Source of the DNA: Marinomonas sp. MED121
GTDB taxonomy: Bacteria; Pseudomonadota; Gammaproteobacteria; Pseudomonadales; Marinomonadaceae
Length of the DNA stretch: 64,000 bases
NCBI RefSeq assembly: GCF_000153025.1
Contig: NZ_CH672429.1
Span: 375,822-439,821 of the forward strand
Reading direction: 5' to 3'
The number at the start of each line of letters is the position of its first letter. The stretch's first letter is position 1. Below, one piece after another: positions 40,128 to 48,739 of this stretch. A model generated the notes under the pieces. It was not told the DNA's origin. It made no database searches and was given only the letters and a program-made list of their open reading frames with translations. A program made the position numbers and the translations under genes.

Positions 40128-41951
40128 ATGTCAATTGCAAATCAAAAATCAACCTATAGCCTTACTCATCCTCAAGAAGTGATCGAAGACGATGTCATTA
40201 TCGTAGGAGCAGGCGTAGTCGGCAGTATGATGGCTTGGAAGCTATCTCAAGCTGGAATCAATGTTGCTATATTAGATGCGGGTGCCCGTGTAGATAAAGT
40301 AAAGGCGATTAACCGCTATAAAAACGATCTTGAAAAAGACGCAAATTCACCCTATAAAATGATGCCTTGGGCGCCGGTACCCGATGACAATGACCCATTA
40401 AGTTATTATGTTCAGCCTAAATTACCTAGCGACCCAAACGCGCCACAAGAACCCAAGAAACAAATCGCTTTCGATGGTTTTTTTATGCGCCTAGTTGGCG
40501 GCACTTCATGGCATTGGACCGGTCACGCTGAACGCTTATTTCCCAATGATTTTAGGATGAAAACCGAGTATGGAGTGGGCAAAGATTGGCCTATTTCCTA
40601 TGAAGAAATAGAACCTTATTATTATCAAGTCGAAGATACCTGGGGCGTTGCAGGTGGCCCAGATTGCATCGCGCCCTCCCCTGACATCCACTACCCTATG
40701 CCAGAGGTACCTAGATCCTATCTTGATAAAGTCATAGGCGAAGGCGTAAAAGACAATAACTTGGGCCCAGACAGCCAACCATTACCTCACTGTCGCAATT
40801 CAGTCCCAAGAGATGGCAGACCCCAATGTTGTGGCAACTCAAGCTGCCTACCTATTTGCCCTATCGGCGCCAAATACGATGCCAGCGTGCATGTCCATAA
40901 AGCAGAAAGATTGGGCACTCGAGTGCTAGCTAACCGTGTTGTTTATCAAGTTGCACTTGAGCAAGATGGTAAAAATGTAAAAGAGATTTACTATCGTAAT
41001 TTTGATGCTGACCCAGAAACCGGACCGATTGGCATTGCTAGAGCAAAAACCTTTATCTTAGCGGCCCATGCAGTTGAAACCGCCAGATTAATGCTACTTT
41101 CAGCAGGCAAATTTAATGTGCCAAGCACGGGACTAAGTAACTCATCAGATCAGGTTGGTAGAAACCTAATGGGCTTTGCCAATATCAATACTTTGGGCTA
41201 TGCGCCAGAGGACATGAAAGTCTATCCCTATCGAGGTCCAGTCAGTGCGACAGGCGCATTTGGCCAATGGCGAGATGGCAGTTTTCGTTCTGAGTACGCC
41301 TCCATTGCGCCCTTTATAGTCAACGCCGCTTTCAAGGGAGGAATTGGCCCGATACAAGAAGCAGAAAAAGGCATTGAGAAAGGCTTAGTGGGTACGGCAT
41401 TAAAACAATATGTTGATGACAGAACCGCACGCCAAGTAAATATTCACAGTACCATTGAAATCTTACCTGACCCTGATAACAGAGTGACCCTTTCGGATCA
41501 ATTAGACCCATTAGGTCTACCCAGACCCGAAGTAAACTTTCAACTTGATGATTACACACTAAAGGGCTGTAAAAAAGCATGGGATTGGCATCTGGATATT
41601 TTTCATAAATTGAATATCACCACTATTACAGGGGATAAGATGCCCGCTAAAACCGATGAAAATTGGCATAAATTTGTCGCTGGCGACTTTGATAAGCCCT
41701 ATCAATTAAGCCTGACCTCAGGCGATGCGGTTATCGCGGGTACCGTGTGTATGGGAGACGATCCAAAAACAGCAGTCGTTAACTCACATTGCCAAAGTTT
41801 TGATCACGATAACCTCTATGTTGTGGGCACAGCCAATTATTTAAGTGTTGGCAGTGCGTCGCCTTCTCTCACTGCAGCCGCTCTTGGGCTGCGAAGCGCT
41901 GAACATATTATTGATAAGTTTTTTAAACACCAGACTAAGGAGCAGTCATGA
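40128..41951 (+). CDS. GMC-family flavoprotein dehydrogenase subunit with Fe-S cysteine motif
   Basis: 607 residues, no signal of its own, probably exported with the Tat small subunit. FAD-binding GAGVVG at 27-32, GGTSWHWTGH near 124-133, and a cysteine cluster CCGNSSCLPIC (234-244) that matches the 3Fe-4S ligands of FAD glucose and fructose dehydrogenases. The C-terminal GMC signature region is changed: the usual HHMGT reads VIAGT before the conserved MGDDPKTAVVN, and the NPT asparagine motif reads ASPSLT. Both usual proton-transfer residues therefore seem missing. Substrate unknown. Its stop overlaps the start of the multicopper oxidase (ATGA). Confidence 0.87.
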   Translation: MSIANQKSTYSLTHPQEVIEDDVIIVGAGVVGSMMAWKLSQAGINVAILDAGARVDKVKAINRYKNDLEKDANSPYKMMPWAPVPDDNDPLSYYVQPKLPSDPNAPQEPKKQIAFDGFFMRLVGGTSWHWTGHAERLFPNDFRMKTEYGVGKDWPISYEEIEPYYYQVEDTWGVAGGPDCIAPSPDIHYPMPEVPRSYLDKVIGEGVKDNNLGPDSQPLPHCRNSVPRDGRPQCCGNSSCLPICPIGAKYDASVHVHKAERLGTRVLANRVVYQVALEQDGKNVKEIYYRNFDADPETGPIGIARAKTFILAAHAVETARLMLLSAGKFNVPSTGLSNSSDQVGRNLMGFANINTLGYAPEDMKVYPYRGPVSATGAFGQWRDGSFRSEYASIAPFIVNAAFKGGIGPIQEAEKGIEKGLVGTALKQYVDDRTARQVNIHSTIEILPDPDNRVTLSDQLDPLGLPRPEVNFQLDDYTLKGCKKAWDWHLDIFHKLNITTITGDKMPAKTDENWHKFVAGDFDKPYQLSLTSGDAVIAGTVCMGDDPKTAVVNSHCQSFDHDNLYVVGTANYLSVGSASPSLTAAALGLRSAEHIIDKFFKHQTKEQS

Positions 41952-43459
41952 GCAAAATTAAACAGGATAAATACCCTAGACGCTCTTTTATTAAAGGCGT
42001 TGGGTTAACGGGATTAACTGGTGTACTTGGTGCTGGTACAGGTTACTTTTTGTCTGCAACCCCCTCTGCTTGGGCGCAAAACACCCACTCACGCCCTCTA
42101 CAAAACCCTCCTCAAGAAGTCGCGGTTGATGGCTTATTAAGGGTTAATATTAATGCTCAATATGGCAATTTTGAGCTAATGGACCAACAGACTTATTTGC
42201 GTTGCTTTGATAATCAACCAATAGGCCGTACTTTGAGAGTGAAAGCGGGAGACACCATACGCTTAGGATTACATAATAAACTGCCTTATGACCCATTACA
42301 GGAAATCTGCACCAGTGTACCTACTCTAGAAGACAATACCCCTAGAGGTTTTAATGTCACCAACATGCATGTGCATGGGGTTCATGTGTCACCTAAAAGT
42401 CCAGCAGATAATATTTTCACCTTGGTACGATTCCAAGAATCAGAGCACTATATTTACAACATTCCTAAAGATCACCCTCCTGGTACCTATTTTTATCACG
42501 CTCACTTTCATGGCTCAGTTGCCTTACAAGTGGCTTCTGGCATGGCTGGCGCTTTAATCATTGAAGGGGAAATCGATGAAGTGGCAGAGATTAAAGCCTG
42601 TAAGGAGCAAGTCTTGTGTTTTCAAACACCCAGATTTGATAAAGAAGGCTTATGTGAGAATTACGACTTATTAAGTGAACCTGGTGCTATATTAATTAAT
42701 GGACAATACAAGCCCGTCATCACCATGAAGCAAGGCGAAGTTCAAAGGTGGCGTATGGTGAATGCAAGCCATATGGCCAATATGCAATTTAACCTACAAG
42801 GACATCAAGTCACCGCTATTTGCTTTGATGGCAATCCATTAAAAACAAGCCGAGTCCAAAACCAGATTGTCATGGTTCCGGGTAATCGAGCGGATATTCT
42901 TGTAAAAGCATCAAAAGCAGGGACCTATGCAATCTATTCAGAAACAGTAACACCTGAAGATAGTGACACCGACATTGAAGCAAAACGTTTAGGAAGTTTA
43001 GTGGTCGAATCACAGGTATTAGATATGCCACTTTTTAGCGGTGAATTGCCAAGGCCTAACTCCCTTAATAAGATTGAACATGATGAAGTCACTTTTGGGC
43101 GCCGCTTAGAGTTTGGTCTATCTGGTGCCGCTGAGGGGAATAAATACACCATCAATGGCGAACCCTTTTCTTGCCTTAACCCATGGCAAATCCCATTGGG
43201 TGCAGTGGAAGAATGGGAGGTTTACAACCATACAGCAGAATCCCACCCCTTTCATATCCATGTTAATCCGTTTCAGATGATAAGTGGCGGAGATGTTGAG
43301 CCAGGTACCTGGTTAGATACGGTTAATCTAGCTCCTTTCTCACGTATACGCTTTAGAACTCGTTTTACTGACTTTACAGGCACCTTTGTTTTTCATTGTC
43401 ACAACCTAACTCATGAAGATTTAGGCATGATGCAGGCAATTGAAGTTGTTCAACGTTAA
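41948..43459 (+). CDS. Tat-exported multicopper oxidase
   Basis: 503 residues. Tat signal with RRSFIKG at 11-17 and cleavage near SAWAQ. The three cupredoxin domains carry all copper-ligand motifs: HVHGVH (141-146), HAHFHG (184-189), HPFHIH (433-438) and HCHNLTHEDLGM (483-494), including an axial Met at the type 1 site. It should reduce O2 to water with four electrons. Overlap with the flavoprotein gene by four bases implies translational coupling. It occupies the place where a c-type cytochrome subunit is encoded in related sugar dehydrogenase operons, which suggests it may be the electron acceptor. It could alternatively be an independent laccase or metal oxidase. Confidence 0.9.
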   Translation: MSKIKQDKYPRRSFIKGVGLTGLTGVLGAGTGYFLSATPSAWAQNTHSRPLQNPPQEVAVDGLLRVNINAQYGNFELMDQQTYLRCFDNQPIGRTLRVKAGDTIRLGLHNKLPYDPLQEICTSVPTLEDNTPRGFNVTNMHVHGVHVSPKSPADNIFTLVRFQESEHYIYNIPKDHPPGTYFYHAHFHGSVALQVASGMAGALIIEGEIDEVAEIKACKEQVLCFQTPRFDKEGLCENYDLLSEPGAILINGQYKPVITMKQGEVQRWRMVNASHMANMQFNLQGHQVTAICFDGNPLKTSRVQNQIVMVPGNRADILVKASKAGTYAIYSETVTPEDSDTDIEAKRLGSLVVESQVLDMPLFSGELPRPNSLNKIEHDEVTFGRRLEFGLSGAAEGNKYTINGEPFSCLNPWQIPLGAVEEWEVYNHTAESHPFHIHVNPFQMISGGDVEPGTWLDTVNLAPFSRIRFRTRFTDFTGTFVFHCHNLTHEDLGMMQAIEVVQR

Positions 43460-43603
43460 GGAACCTGTGTTGTCACTTCTTGCAAGGTACCTACAATGAC
43501 TTTCTATTAATAAACGCAAAGTGACGCCTTGTTTGACACTTTTTTCCTATATACCTTAAAAGAGTAGACTGAGAAGAGGTGACTTAATCACAGGTTCCTT
43601 AAC
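43455..43603. repeat. About 149-bp inverted-repeat element overlapping the oxidase stop codon
   Basis: Perfect 15-bp terminal inverted repeats, GTTAAGGAACCTGTG (43455-43469) and CACAGGTTCCTTAAC (43589-43603). The complementarity continues inward imperfectly (GTCACTTCTT against GTCACCTCTT). An inner dyad AAAGTG/CACTTT lies near the middle. There is no ORF inside and no clear target duplication. The left end supplies the TAA stop of the multicopper oxidase. It resembles a miniature inverted-repeat element or a long structured 3-prime leader. Confidence 0.6.
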
Positions 43604-43620
43604 TAACTTAGACATAAATT

Positions 43621-43647
43621 AAAAGGCGGGGCTTAGCCCCGCCTTTT
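43621..43647. terminator. Bidirectional GC-rich terminator
   Basis: AAAAGGCGGGGC-TTA-GCCCCGCCTTTT, perfect 12-bp stem between the multicopper oxidase operon and the convergent cystatin-like gene. Confidence 0.92.
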
Positions 43648-43677
43648 CGCGCTTTAAAGAGCACAAAAACAAATTAT

Positions 43678-43950
43678 TTAACTCGCCAGTCGTTCAATGT
43701 CCATAATCCCTGCAACACCATCTAAGGGTTTAAAAATAGTGACCATAGCAGAGTAAACTTGACTACTTTCTTTTGAATTAACATCGCAAAAAAAAGCATA
43801 GTTGGTACCCGAAACCACCTGGGTCGCTACGGCAACTGGCGTATAAATAAAATCGTCGAAGTGCGCCGTTGCTTCTTTAAAGCACATCATGGCTCTTTCA
43901 TCTAACAAAGAACTAAATGGGCCATAAGTCCCTACCATCATGTACGACAT
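43678..43950 (-). CDS. Cystatin (stefin)-like small protein
   Basis: 90 residues without a signal peptide. TPVAVATQVVSGTNYAFFCDV contains QVVSGTNY (44-51), which matches the inhibitory hairpin QVVAGTNY of stefin-type cystatins. The N-terminal MMVG (residues 4-7) resembles the stefin MMxG start that contacts the protease, and the downstream SAMVTIFKPLDG resembles the HLRVFQSLP strand. By family knowledge it could inhibit papain-like cysteine peptidases; in the cytoplasm a self-protective or regulatory role is possible. It stands alone, convergent with the redox operon. Confidence 0.72.
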   Translation of the reverse strand: MSYMMVGTYGPFSSLLDERAMMCFKEATAHFDDFIYTPVAVATQVVSGTNYAFFCDVNSKESSQVYSAMVTIFKPLDGVAGIMDIERLAS

Positions 43951-44509
43951 AATTTATTCCTTTAAATATAATCATATTGATATGTTTGAATAAAGAATAA
44001 GCAATAGTTATCCCTTACCTATGCAAATATAAAACACGGACTCTCCCTCAGCCAGTCTAAAAAACAGAATATAAAAAAGTCTCATTTAACGAACGTTAAA
44101 GGCTCATATTTTCAAACAACATAACTAAGTTATTGTTTTATAAAAATATTTATAATTTTTAGTCATAAACAATAAAGATGAATCTAGATTCAATAAAACA
44201 CTTGTTAATCATAAGTTTAAAAACATGCTATCGCTTGCTTAGCTATTTTTACCTCATAGGTTTGAACACGCTAAAAAAGTTTAATTGATTGAACTTTTTA
44301 GTCACATTCTACGTATAGCATTCAACAGACAGTGAATAAAAGCAGAATATGAAATCTAATTAACTGTACATTCATACAGTTTTATTTTTTAATTAATCAC
44401 CTTTTTATTCCATAGATTAGAACTAAAGTAGACAAGACTAATCTATCTAAGGTTTGAAACGCTTTTCTGTTTTCGCAAATATTCTCATGCTAAACATGTT
44501 GCAGGTACT
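43951..44509. other. 559-base AT-rich intergenic region with a LexA-type box
   Basis: No convincing gene. It holds the promoter side of the cystatin-like gene (left end), an imperfect dyad CTAAAAAAGTT / AACTTTTTAG at about 44272-44301, and the SOS-like box at 44362-44381. One 36-codon frame at 44178-44288 was considered and not accepted. Confidence 0.6.
44362..44381. promoter_or_regulatory. LexA (SOS) box candidate
   Basis: AACTGTACATTCATACAGTT has the CTGT-N8-ACAG core of gammaproteobacterial LexA operators, and the symmetry extends to 7 bp on each side (AACTGTA/TACAGTT). It lies 129 bases before the ATG of the unrecognised 364-residue gene. Confidence 0.65.
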
Positions 44510-45604
44510 ATGACTAAAAAAGTGAATAACTCATTGGTTGATAAAACTCAAAACACATCCCTTAGCCAAATGGACATTCAAGCCCACCTTGCTTTAGGTG
44601 AATACTGCCTTATTTCCGCACCGGTAGTCGATCTTCCTAATGGGCAAACCTGTGTCCCTCAACATTTTTATGGTTACAGCCATAGCTTGGAAAGCGTTGA
44701 ACACTTACTTGGCAAAGTAAGTTTTGATAAAGCCTTTCCTATTTTCTGCGCTGAAGATGAGCAAGGGCTTTTTATTCAAGTTGGTATTATTGGCAGGGAA
44801 AATTATGAAAAACACATACCTGATCGAAAGAAGAAAATTGTTTATGGTCGTAAATGGCGCGTAGAACCTAACCTACCCACCTCAGAGATTATACAAACTG
44901 TTTTTTTAGCCCTAAAAAAAACCCGAGAACATGAAATTAGAGAGCTATTTAATCTTAGAACAGAAGATGGAAAGCGTATCAGCACCCCTTTTAATAGCCA
45001 TCACGATCTGCCCTTAATGGCTCAATATGCTGAATTATTTGACCTAAGCATGGACCCTGATGCTGAGTTCAATATGAAGGTCATCAATCAAACCTTTGCA
45101 AGATTAAGCTTTGATCAAACCCGTATTGAATGCCTAGATATGACTACTCGCAAGAATGGAAAGTTTCTTATCGATATTATTTTCCACATAGGTAATGAAA
45201 CCCAAGATCCACAAATTGAGTTCGCCGAATTACATGGCATAGAGTGCACATTAGTCCTAAGCAAGGCCTGCATAAACGAATTGCTATATGAACTCATGCA
45301 GTCTTTAGTCAATTTAAGCGATAGATATGTGGAGGAGAATTTTAGCTTTAATGGCTTTAGGAGATTTAGTCGTAACAATAACATTCAAGCAATCGGCGAT
45401 TTCTCTATCAATACCCGTAAAATTCATGACGATAAATTAAACGAAGAAGGTAAGCGTCTTATTAGTGAACATAACTGCCAAGTCGATGAAAGCCGAGCAC
45501 CTAATATTAAATTAGCACAGCAAAAACAACGCCTTGCCTGCTCTTTTGAACAAACCGAGGCAATGGAAGGTTTTCTCCCTAAAGGCTTGAAAGACGAAAT
45601 ATAA
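44510..45604 (+). CDS. Hypothetical protein, possibly SOS-regulated
   Basis: 364-residue soluble protein, no signal peptide or membrane segment. I recognise no family. The N-terminal ~130 residues include [30 protein letters not shown] and [41 protein letters not shown]. The C-terminal half looks alpha/beta ([47 protein letters not shown]). The ATG has a CAGGT site upstream. A palindromic LexA-type box precedes it, raising the possibility of DNA-damage control. It is monocistronic, with a hairpin directly after the stop. Confidence 0.75.
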   Translation: MTKKVNNSLVDKTQNTSLSQMDIQAHLALGEYCLISAPVVDLPNGQTCVPQHFYGYSHSLESVEHLLGKVSFDKAFPIFCAEDEQGLFIQVGIIGRENYEKHIPDRKKKIVYGRKWRVEPNLPTSEIIQTVFLALKKTREHEIRELFNLRTEDGKRISTPFNSHHDLPLMAQYAELFDLSMDPDAEFNMKVINQTFARLSFDQTRIECLDMTTRKNGKFLIDIIFHIGNETQDPQIEFAELHGIECTLVLSKACINELLYELMQSLVNLSDRYVEENFSFNGFRRFSRNNNIQAIGDFSINTRKIHDDKLNEEGKRLISEHNCQVDESRAPNIKLAQQKQRLACSFEQTEAMEGFLPKGLKDEI

Positions 45605-45606
45605 AC

Positions 45607-45639
45607 GCAAGTTAAGGGCCTTAACTTGCACGTTTCTCT
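45607..45639 (+). terminator. Terminator-like hairpin after the 364-residue gene
   Basis: GCAAGTTAAGG / CCTTAACTTGC with one central base, so in RNA the loop would open to about GGGCC. It begins three bases after the stop. The following T-run (GTTTCTCTT) is weak. Confidence 0.6.
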
Positions 45640-45722
45640 TCTGTATTAACCCGTTAATACCTTTAATAGATTATTTATTGTTACAACTAACTACCGTATT
45701 CAAATTAACGATAGGAAAGACA

Positions 45723-46295
45723 ATGAATAATAAAAAAATTCTTATGATCACGGGTGACTTTACCGAAGACTATGAAACCATGGTGCCATTTCAAGCATTA
45801 CTCGCTAATGGTTATCAGGTTGATGCTGTTTGCCCTAACAAGCTAACTGGAGACAGTATAAGAACAGCGATTCACGATTTTGAAGGTGATCAAACCTATA
45901 CCGAAAAACCTGGACATAACTTTGTTTTAAACGCGTCTTTTGCTGAGATAAAAGTAGAAACGTATGACGCTCTAGTGATACCTGGTGGTCGTGCTCCTGA
46001 GTATTTAAGGCTTAATGATGAGGTGATAAAAATGGTGCGTCATTTTTTCATCAAAGATAAACCTGTGGCGGCCATTTGCCATGGGGCGCAACTTTTATCT
46101 GCAGCAGGAGTATTAGAAGGAAGACAGTGTTCGGCTTACCCAGCGTGCCGCTATGAAGTAGAAGCAAGTAAAGGCATTTATGCGGATATAGAAGTAGATC
46201 AAGCTATCACTCAAGGCAACCTTGTTACAGCACCAGCTTGGCCTGCTCACCCTGAATGGCTAAAACAATTCTACCTTTTACTTGAAGCTAACTAA
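45723..46295 (+). CDS. DJ-1/PfpI family protein
   Basis: 190 residues from the ATG at 45723 with an AGGAAAG site. The alpha/beta flavodoxin-like fold shows [35 protein letters not shown] and the nucleophile elbow [10 protein letters not shown] with Cys119-His120. Members act as glyoxalases, deglycases, chaperones or peptidases; the exact activity cannot be told from sequence. The TEDYE segment supplies the glutamate that normally contacts the cysteine. No obvious operon partner. Confidence 0.88.
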   Translation: MNNKKILMITGDFTEDYETMVPFQALLANGYQVDAVCPNKLTGDSIRTAIHDFEGDQTYTEKPGHNFVLNASFAEIKVETYDALVIPGGRAPEYLRLNDEVIKMVRHFFIKDKPVAAICHGAQLLSAAGVLEGRQCSAYPACRYEVEASKGIYADIEVDQAITQGNLVTAPAWPAHPEWLKQFYLLLEAN

Positions 46296-46329
46296 GCGAT
46301 AGGAATACGCGACAAATACGTCACATAAA

Positions 46330-46367
46330 AACGCTTTAAAGCATTTCATAGTATGCTTTAAAGCGTT
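46330..46367. promoter_or_regulatory. Perfect 14-bp dyad upstream of the ribbon-helix-helix gene
   Basis: AACGCTTTAAAGCA / TGCTTTAAAGCGTT with a 10-base spacer. It lies between the DJ-1 gene and the regulator gene, 43 bases before the latter's ATG. With no T-run it may be an operator, possibly autoregulatory, or the DJ-1 gene terminator. Confidence 0.45.
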
Positions 46368-46410
46368 GCTATACTCGTTAGACTCATATTTTACAAACAA
46401 GGTTAGAATC

Positions 46411-46770
46411 ATGTGCAAACTTTTTATTCAAGCCGATAGCCAACTCTGGCAAAGTTCGACACGCTCGCTTCGAATTGACGGTATGGTTACGAGCATACGT
46501 TTAGAAAATAGCTTTTGGGGTATTTTAGAAGAAATTGCTAAACGAGATGATTTACTCGTTCCTCAAATGATTACCCGCCTTTACCATGAGTCCATAGATG
46601 CGGGCCATGATATGGGAAATTTCACATCATTTTTACGAGTCTGCGCGCTACGCTATCTGTCACTACAAGCAAACGGGCAAATATCATCCGACATCAACAC
46701 TTCTATAAACACCTTAAATGCCGATGAAATATTATTGAATGAAAAAGCCATTCATCAAGCCAAGCATTAG
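46411..46770 (+). CDS. Ribbon-helix-helix domain protein
   Basis: 119 residues from the ATG at 46411, which has an AAGG site. The segment SLRIDGMVTSIRLENSFWGILEEIAKRDDLLVPQMITRLYHES matches the ribbon-helix-helix domain family found in many proteobacteria (a DNA-binding-like strand followed by two helices). The C-terminal ~30 residues look disordered. A DNA-binding or regulatory role is inferred. The 14-bp dyad just upstream could be its own target. Confidence 0.75.
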   Translation: MCKLFIQADSQLWQSSTRSLRIDGMVTSIRLENSFWGILEEIAKRDDLLVPQMITRLYHESIDAGHDMGNFTSFLRVCALRYLSLQANGQISSDINTSINTLNADEILLNEKAIHQAKH

Positions 46771-46899
46771 CAACTTAATGAAAAGGCGATCATTTCATTA
46801 ATCCGCTCAAGAAACTTACATTTCTAAATAAGAAAAGGAGAAAGCGCTCGTTTTTATGATCTACCTTTAAGAAAGAGTATTTAAAAGGTATTTTCAAAT

Positions 46900-47424
46900 A
46901 TGATTAAATTCGCCTTAGTAATCAGCGCTGTTTCTATCATTGGCTGTAGCTCAGTTCAGCAACAAGCATTTAGCTTGAATACCAGTGAGGACTACCACCT
47001 TCAAGATAAGTCCCAACAATTAAAATTTGAGACACTTTGTCGGCAATTATCCATCATCGCCCAAATGAACTTATTAGATGAAGTGCTCCCCCCTAACTCA
47101 TCACAATCGAATACCGAATGTAAGTTTAAAGGGGCTGAGACCTATTCTGGTTATAGTTTTGGTTTTACCTATCAAACCCCAGAAGGAAATGACTATAAGA
47201 ATAACAACTACCCTCAAAGCACGTCTTATTCACAAAAAACCATTGAATTAAGCGCTCAAAATAACCAAGACTCTATCAAAATCATGCTGGAATCCAGTAA
47301 TCAAGACAGCACATTCGAAAAACTTTCTTTTCTGGTCGATAAACTTTTAAAACAAGAATATAACGCCTATTACGAACCTAAAAGCAGCCAAAAGTATTAT
47401 CCTAAAACATATAATGACGATTAA
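46900..47424 (+). CDS. Hypothetical lipoprotein
   Basis: 174 residues. MIKFALVISAVSIIGCSS is a short lipoprotein signal with lipobox SIIGC (Cys16). The mature part is Gln/Ser/Asn/Tyr rich, with a second and third cysteine (LCRQL, ECKFKG) and a Tyr/Lys-rich C-terminus (YNAYYEPKSSQKYYPKTYNDD). The Ser-Ser following Cys suggests outer-membrane sorting. No domain recognised. Single gene. Confidence 0.7.
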   Translation: MIKFALVISAVSIIGCSSVQQQAFSLNTSEDYHLQDKSQQLKFETLCRQLSIIAQMNLLDEVLPPNSSQSNTECKFKGAETYSGYSFGFTYQTPEGNDYKNNNYPQSTSYSQKTIELSAQNNQDSIKIMLESSNQDSTFEKLSFLVDKLLKQEYNAYYEPKSSQKYYPKTYNDD

Positions 47425-47592
47425 ACTGCTATAGCGTTTCTTCTTTATTACTTAAACAAATACCTGATAAACAAACAGAAATGCTTGTTCTAACACATAT
47501 TTTCATCTTGATATGGTATATCTAATTCTATCAGCATGTGTTTATTCTGATTTACCTTCTCATAAGAATTTTGACTGTTTAAGAGCAAAAAG

Positions 47593-48504
47593 ATGATAGA
47601 GCAAGTAATAAAGGCCCATGACGGTCATGAAATACAAACCTTTGTTTGGGCCAATGAAAAACCAAAGGCTTGGATTCATATTTTTCATGGAATGGCAGAG
47701 CATGCCAAGCGCTACGATACTTTTGCTAAAACGCTTGTGGCAGAGGGTTATAGTGTCCTCGCTCACAACCATAGAGGTCATGGTACAAGTAAAACAAGGG
47801 TACTTGGCCAGTTTGCAGAGCAAGACGGCTGGCAAAAAGTATTAACTGATTTAGAGACGGTCAGAGACGCTATTTGCACAGAAGAAGTCAGCCTCCCCTA
47901 TTATATTTTTGGCCATAGTATGGGGTCTTTTATCGCCCAATCTTATTTGATCGGCAATGCCAAATCGATTGACGGCCTAATGCTAAGCGCCTCCAACCAA
48001 CAAAATACGCTAATGAGTCGCGCTGGCACACTGGTTGCGAATATTGAAGCCATGCGCCTTGGTTCTGATAGGCCCAGTAAGTTACTGCAATTCTTATCCT
48101 TCGGCTCCTTTAACAATCACTTTAAGCCCACAAGGACAGAATATGATTGGCTCAGTCGTGACACAAAAGAAGTTGATAAATATGTTGCTGATAGTCTTTG
48201 TGGTTTCGCTTGCTCCATCAGCTTATGGCAAGATTTTTTAACCGCTTTAACGCAACTTTTTCAGTCAGGCCAACTCAAAAAAATACAAAAAAACCTCCCC
48301 ATTATGATTATTGGTGGTGATAAGGACCCTGTCGGATTAATGGGCAAAGGGCTTAGTAAACTGGCACAAAGCCATCAAGAGGCAGGCCAAGAGAAAGTCA
48401 CCTTTAAGCTCTATCCTGATGCCCGACATGAACTCCTAAACGAAACAAATCGTGCCGAAGTGACAGCAGATATTCTTGCTTGGCTAACAGGCCAACTAGA
48501 ATAA
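47593..48504 (+). CDS. Alpha/beta hydrolase, lysophospholipase/monoacylglycerol-lipase-like
   Basis: 303 residues. The S33-type alpha/beta hydrolase fold has an oxyanion segment FHGMAEHAKRYDTFAKTL, LAHNHRGHGTSK, the nucleophile elbow GHSMGS (Ser109), the acid in IGGDKDPVG and the His in YPDARHELLNE. It is close in layout to bacterial lysophospholipase L2 and monoacylglycerol lipases. No signal peptide, so probably cytoplasmic. Substrate unknown. Followed by a strong terminator. Confidence 0.88.
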   Translation: MIEQVIKAHDGHEIQTFVWANEKPKAWIHIFHGMAEHAKRYDTFAKTLVAEGYSVLAHNHRGHGTSKTRVLGQFAEQDGWQKVLTDLETVRDAICTEEVSLPYYIFGHSMGSFIAQSYLIGNAKSIDGLMLSASNQQNTLMSRAGTLVANIEAMRLGSDRPSKLLQFLSFGSFNNHFKPTRTEYDWLSRDTKEVDKYVADSLCGFACSISLWQDFLTALTQLFQSGQLKKIQKNLPIMIIGGDKDPVGLMGKGLSKLAQSHQEAGQEKVTFKLYPDARHELLNETNRAEVTADILAWLTGQLE

Positions 48505-48546
48505 TTGGCTCTAAATTGAATAAAATTTTCAGCACATCAGATTCAC

Positions 48547-48574
48547 AAAAAGCGCCTATAGAGCGCTTTTTTTT
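48547..48574 (+). terminator. Terminator of the alpha/beta hydrolase gene
   Basis: AAAAAGCGC / GCGCTTTTT stem with a 7-base loop and T8, 43 bases after the stop. Confidence 0.9.
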
Positions 48575-48739
48575 GCAACACACCACTGGCAACAAATTTC
48601 CAAACCCCTTACAACAAACAAAACATACCCTTAATCAAATTAGATAAAATATAGTTTGAAATAGAATTTTAACTTGATCTATATTTGCCTTTAAAAGGGC
48701 AAGCCATAAACGCTTGCTTCCGTTGTCGAGAGGGTATGT

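Noticed and set aside
44178..44288. 36-codon frame starting MNLDSIKHLLIISLK in the AT-rich gap
   Set aside because: Weak ribosome site and composition expected by chance in this AT-rich stretch; no supporting promoter or terminator.
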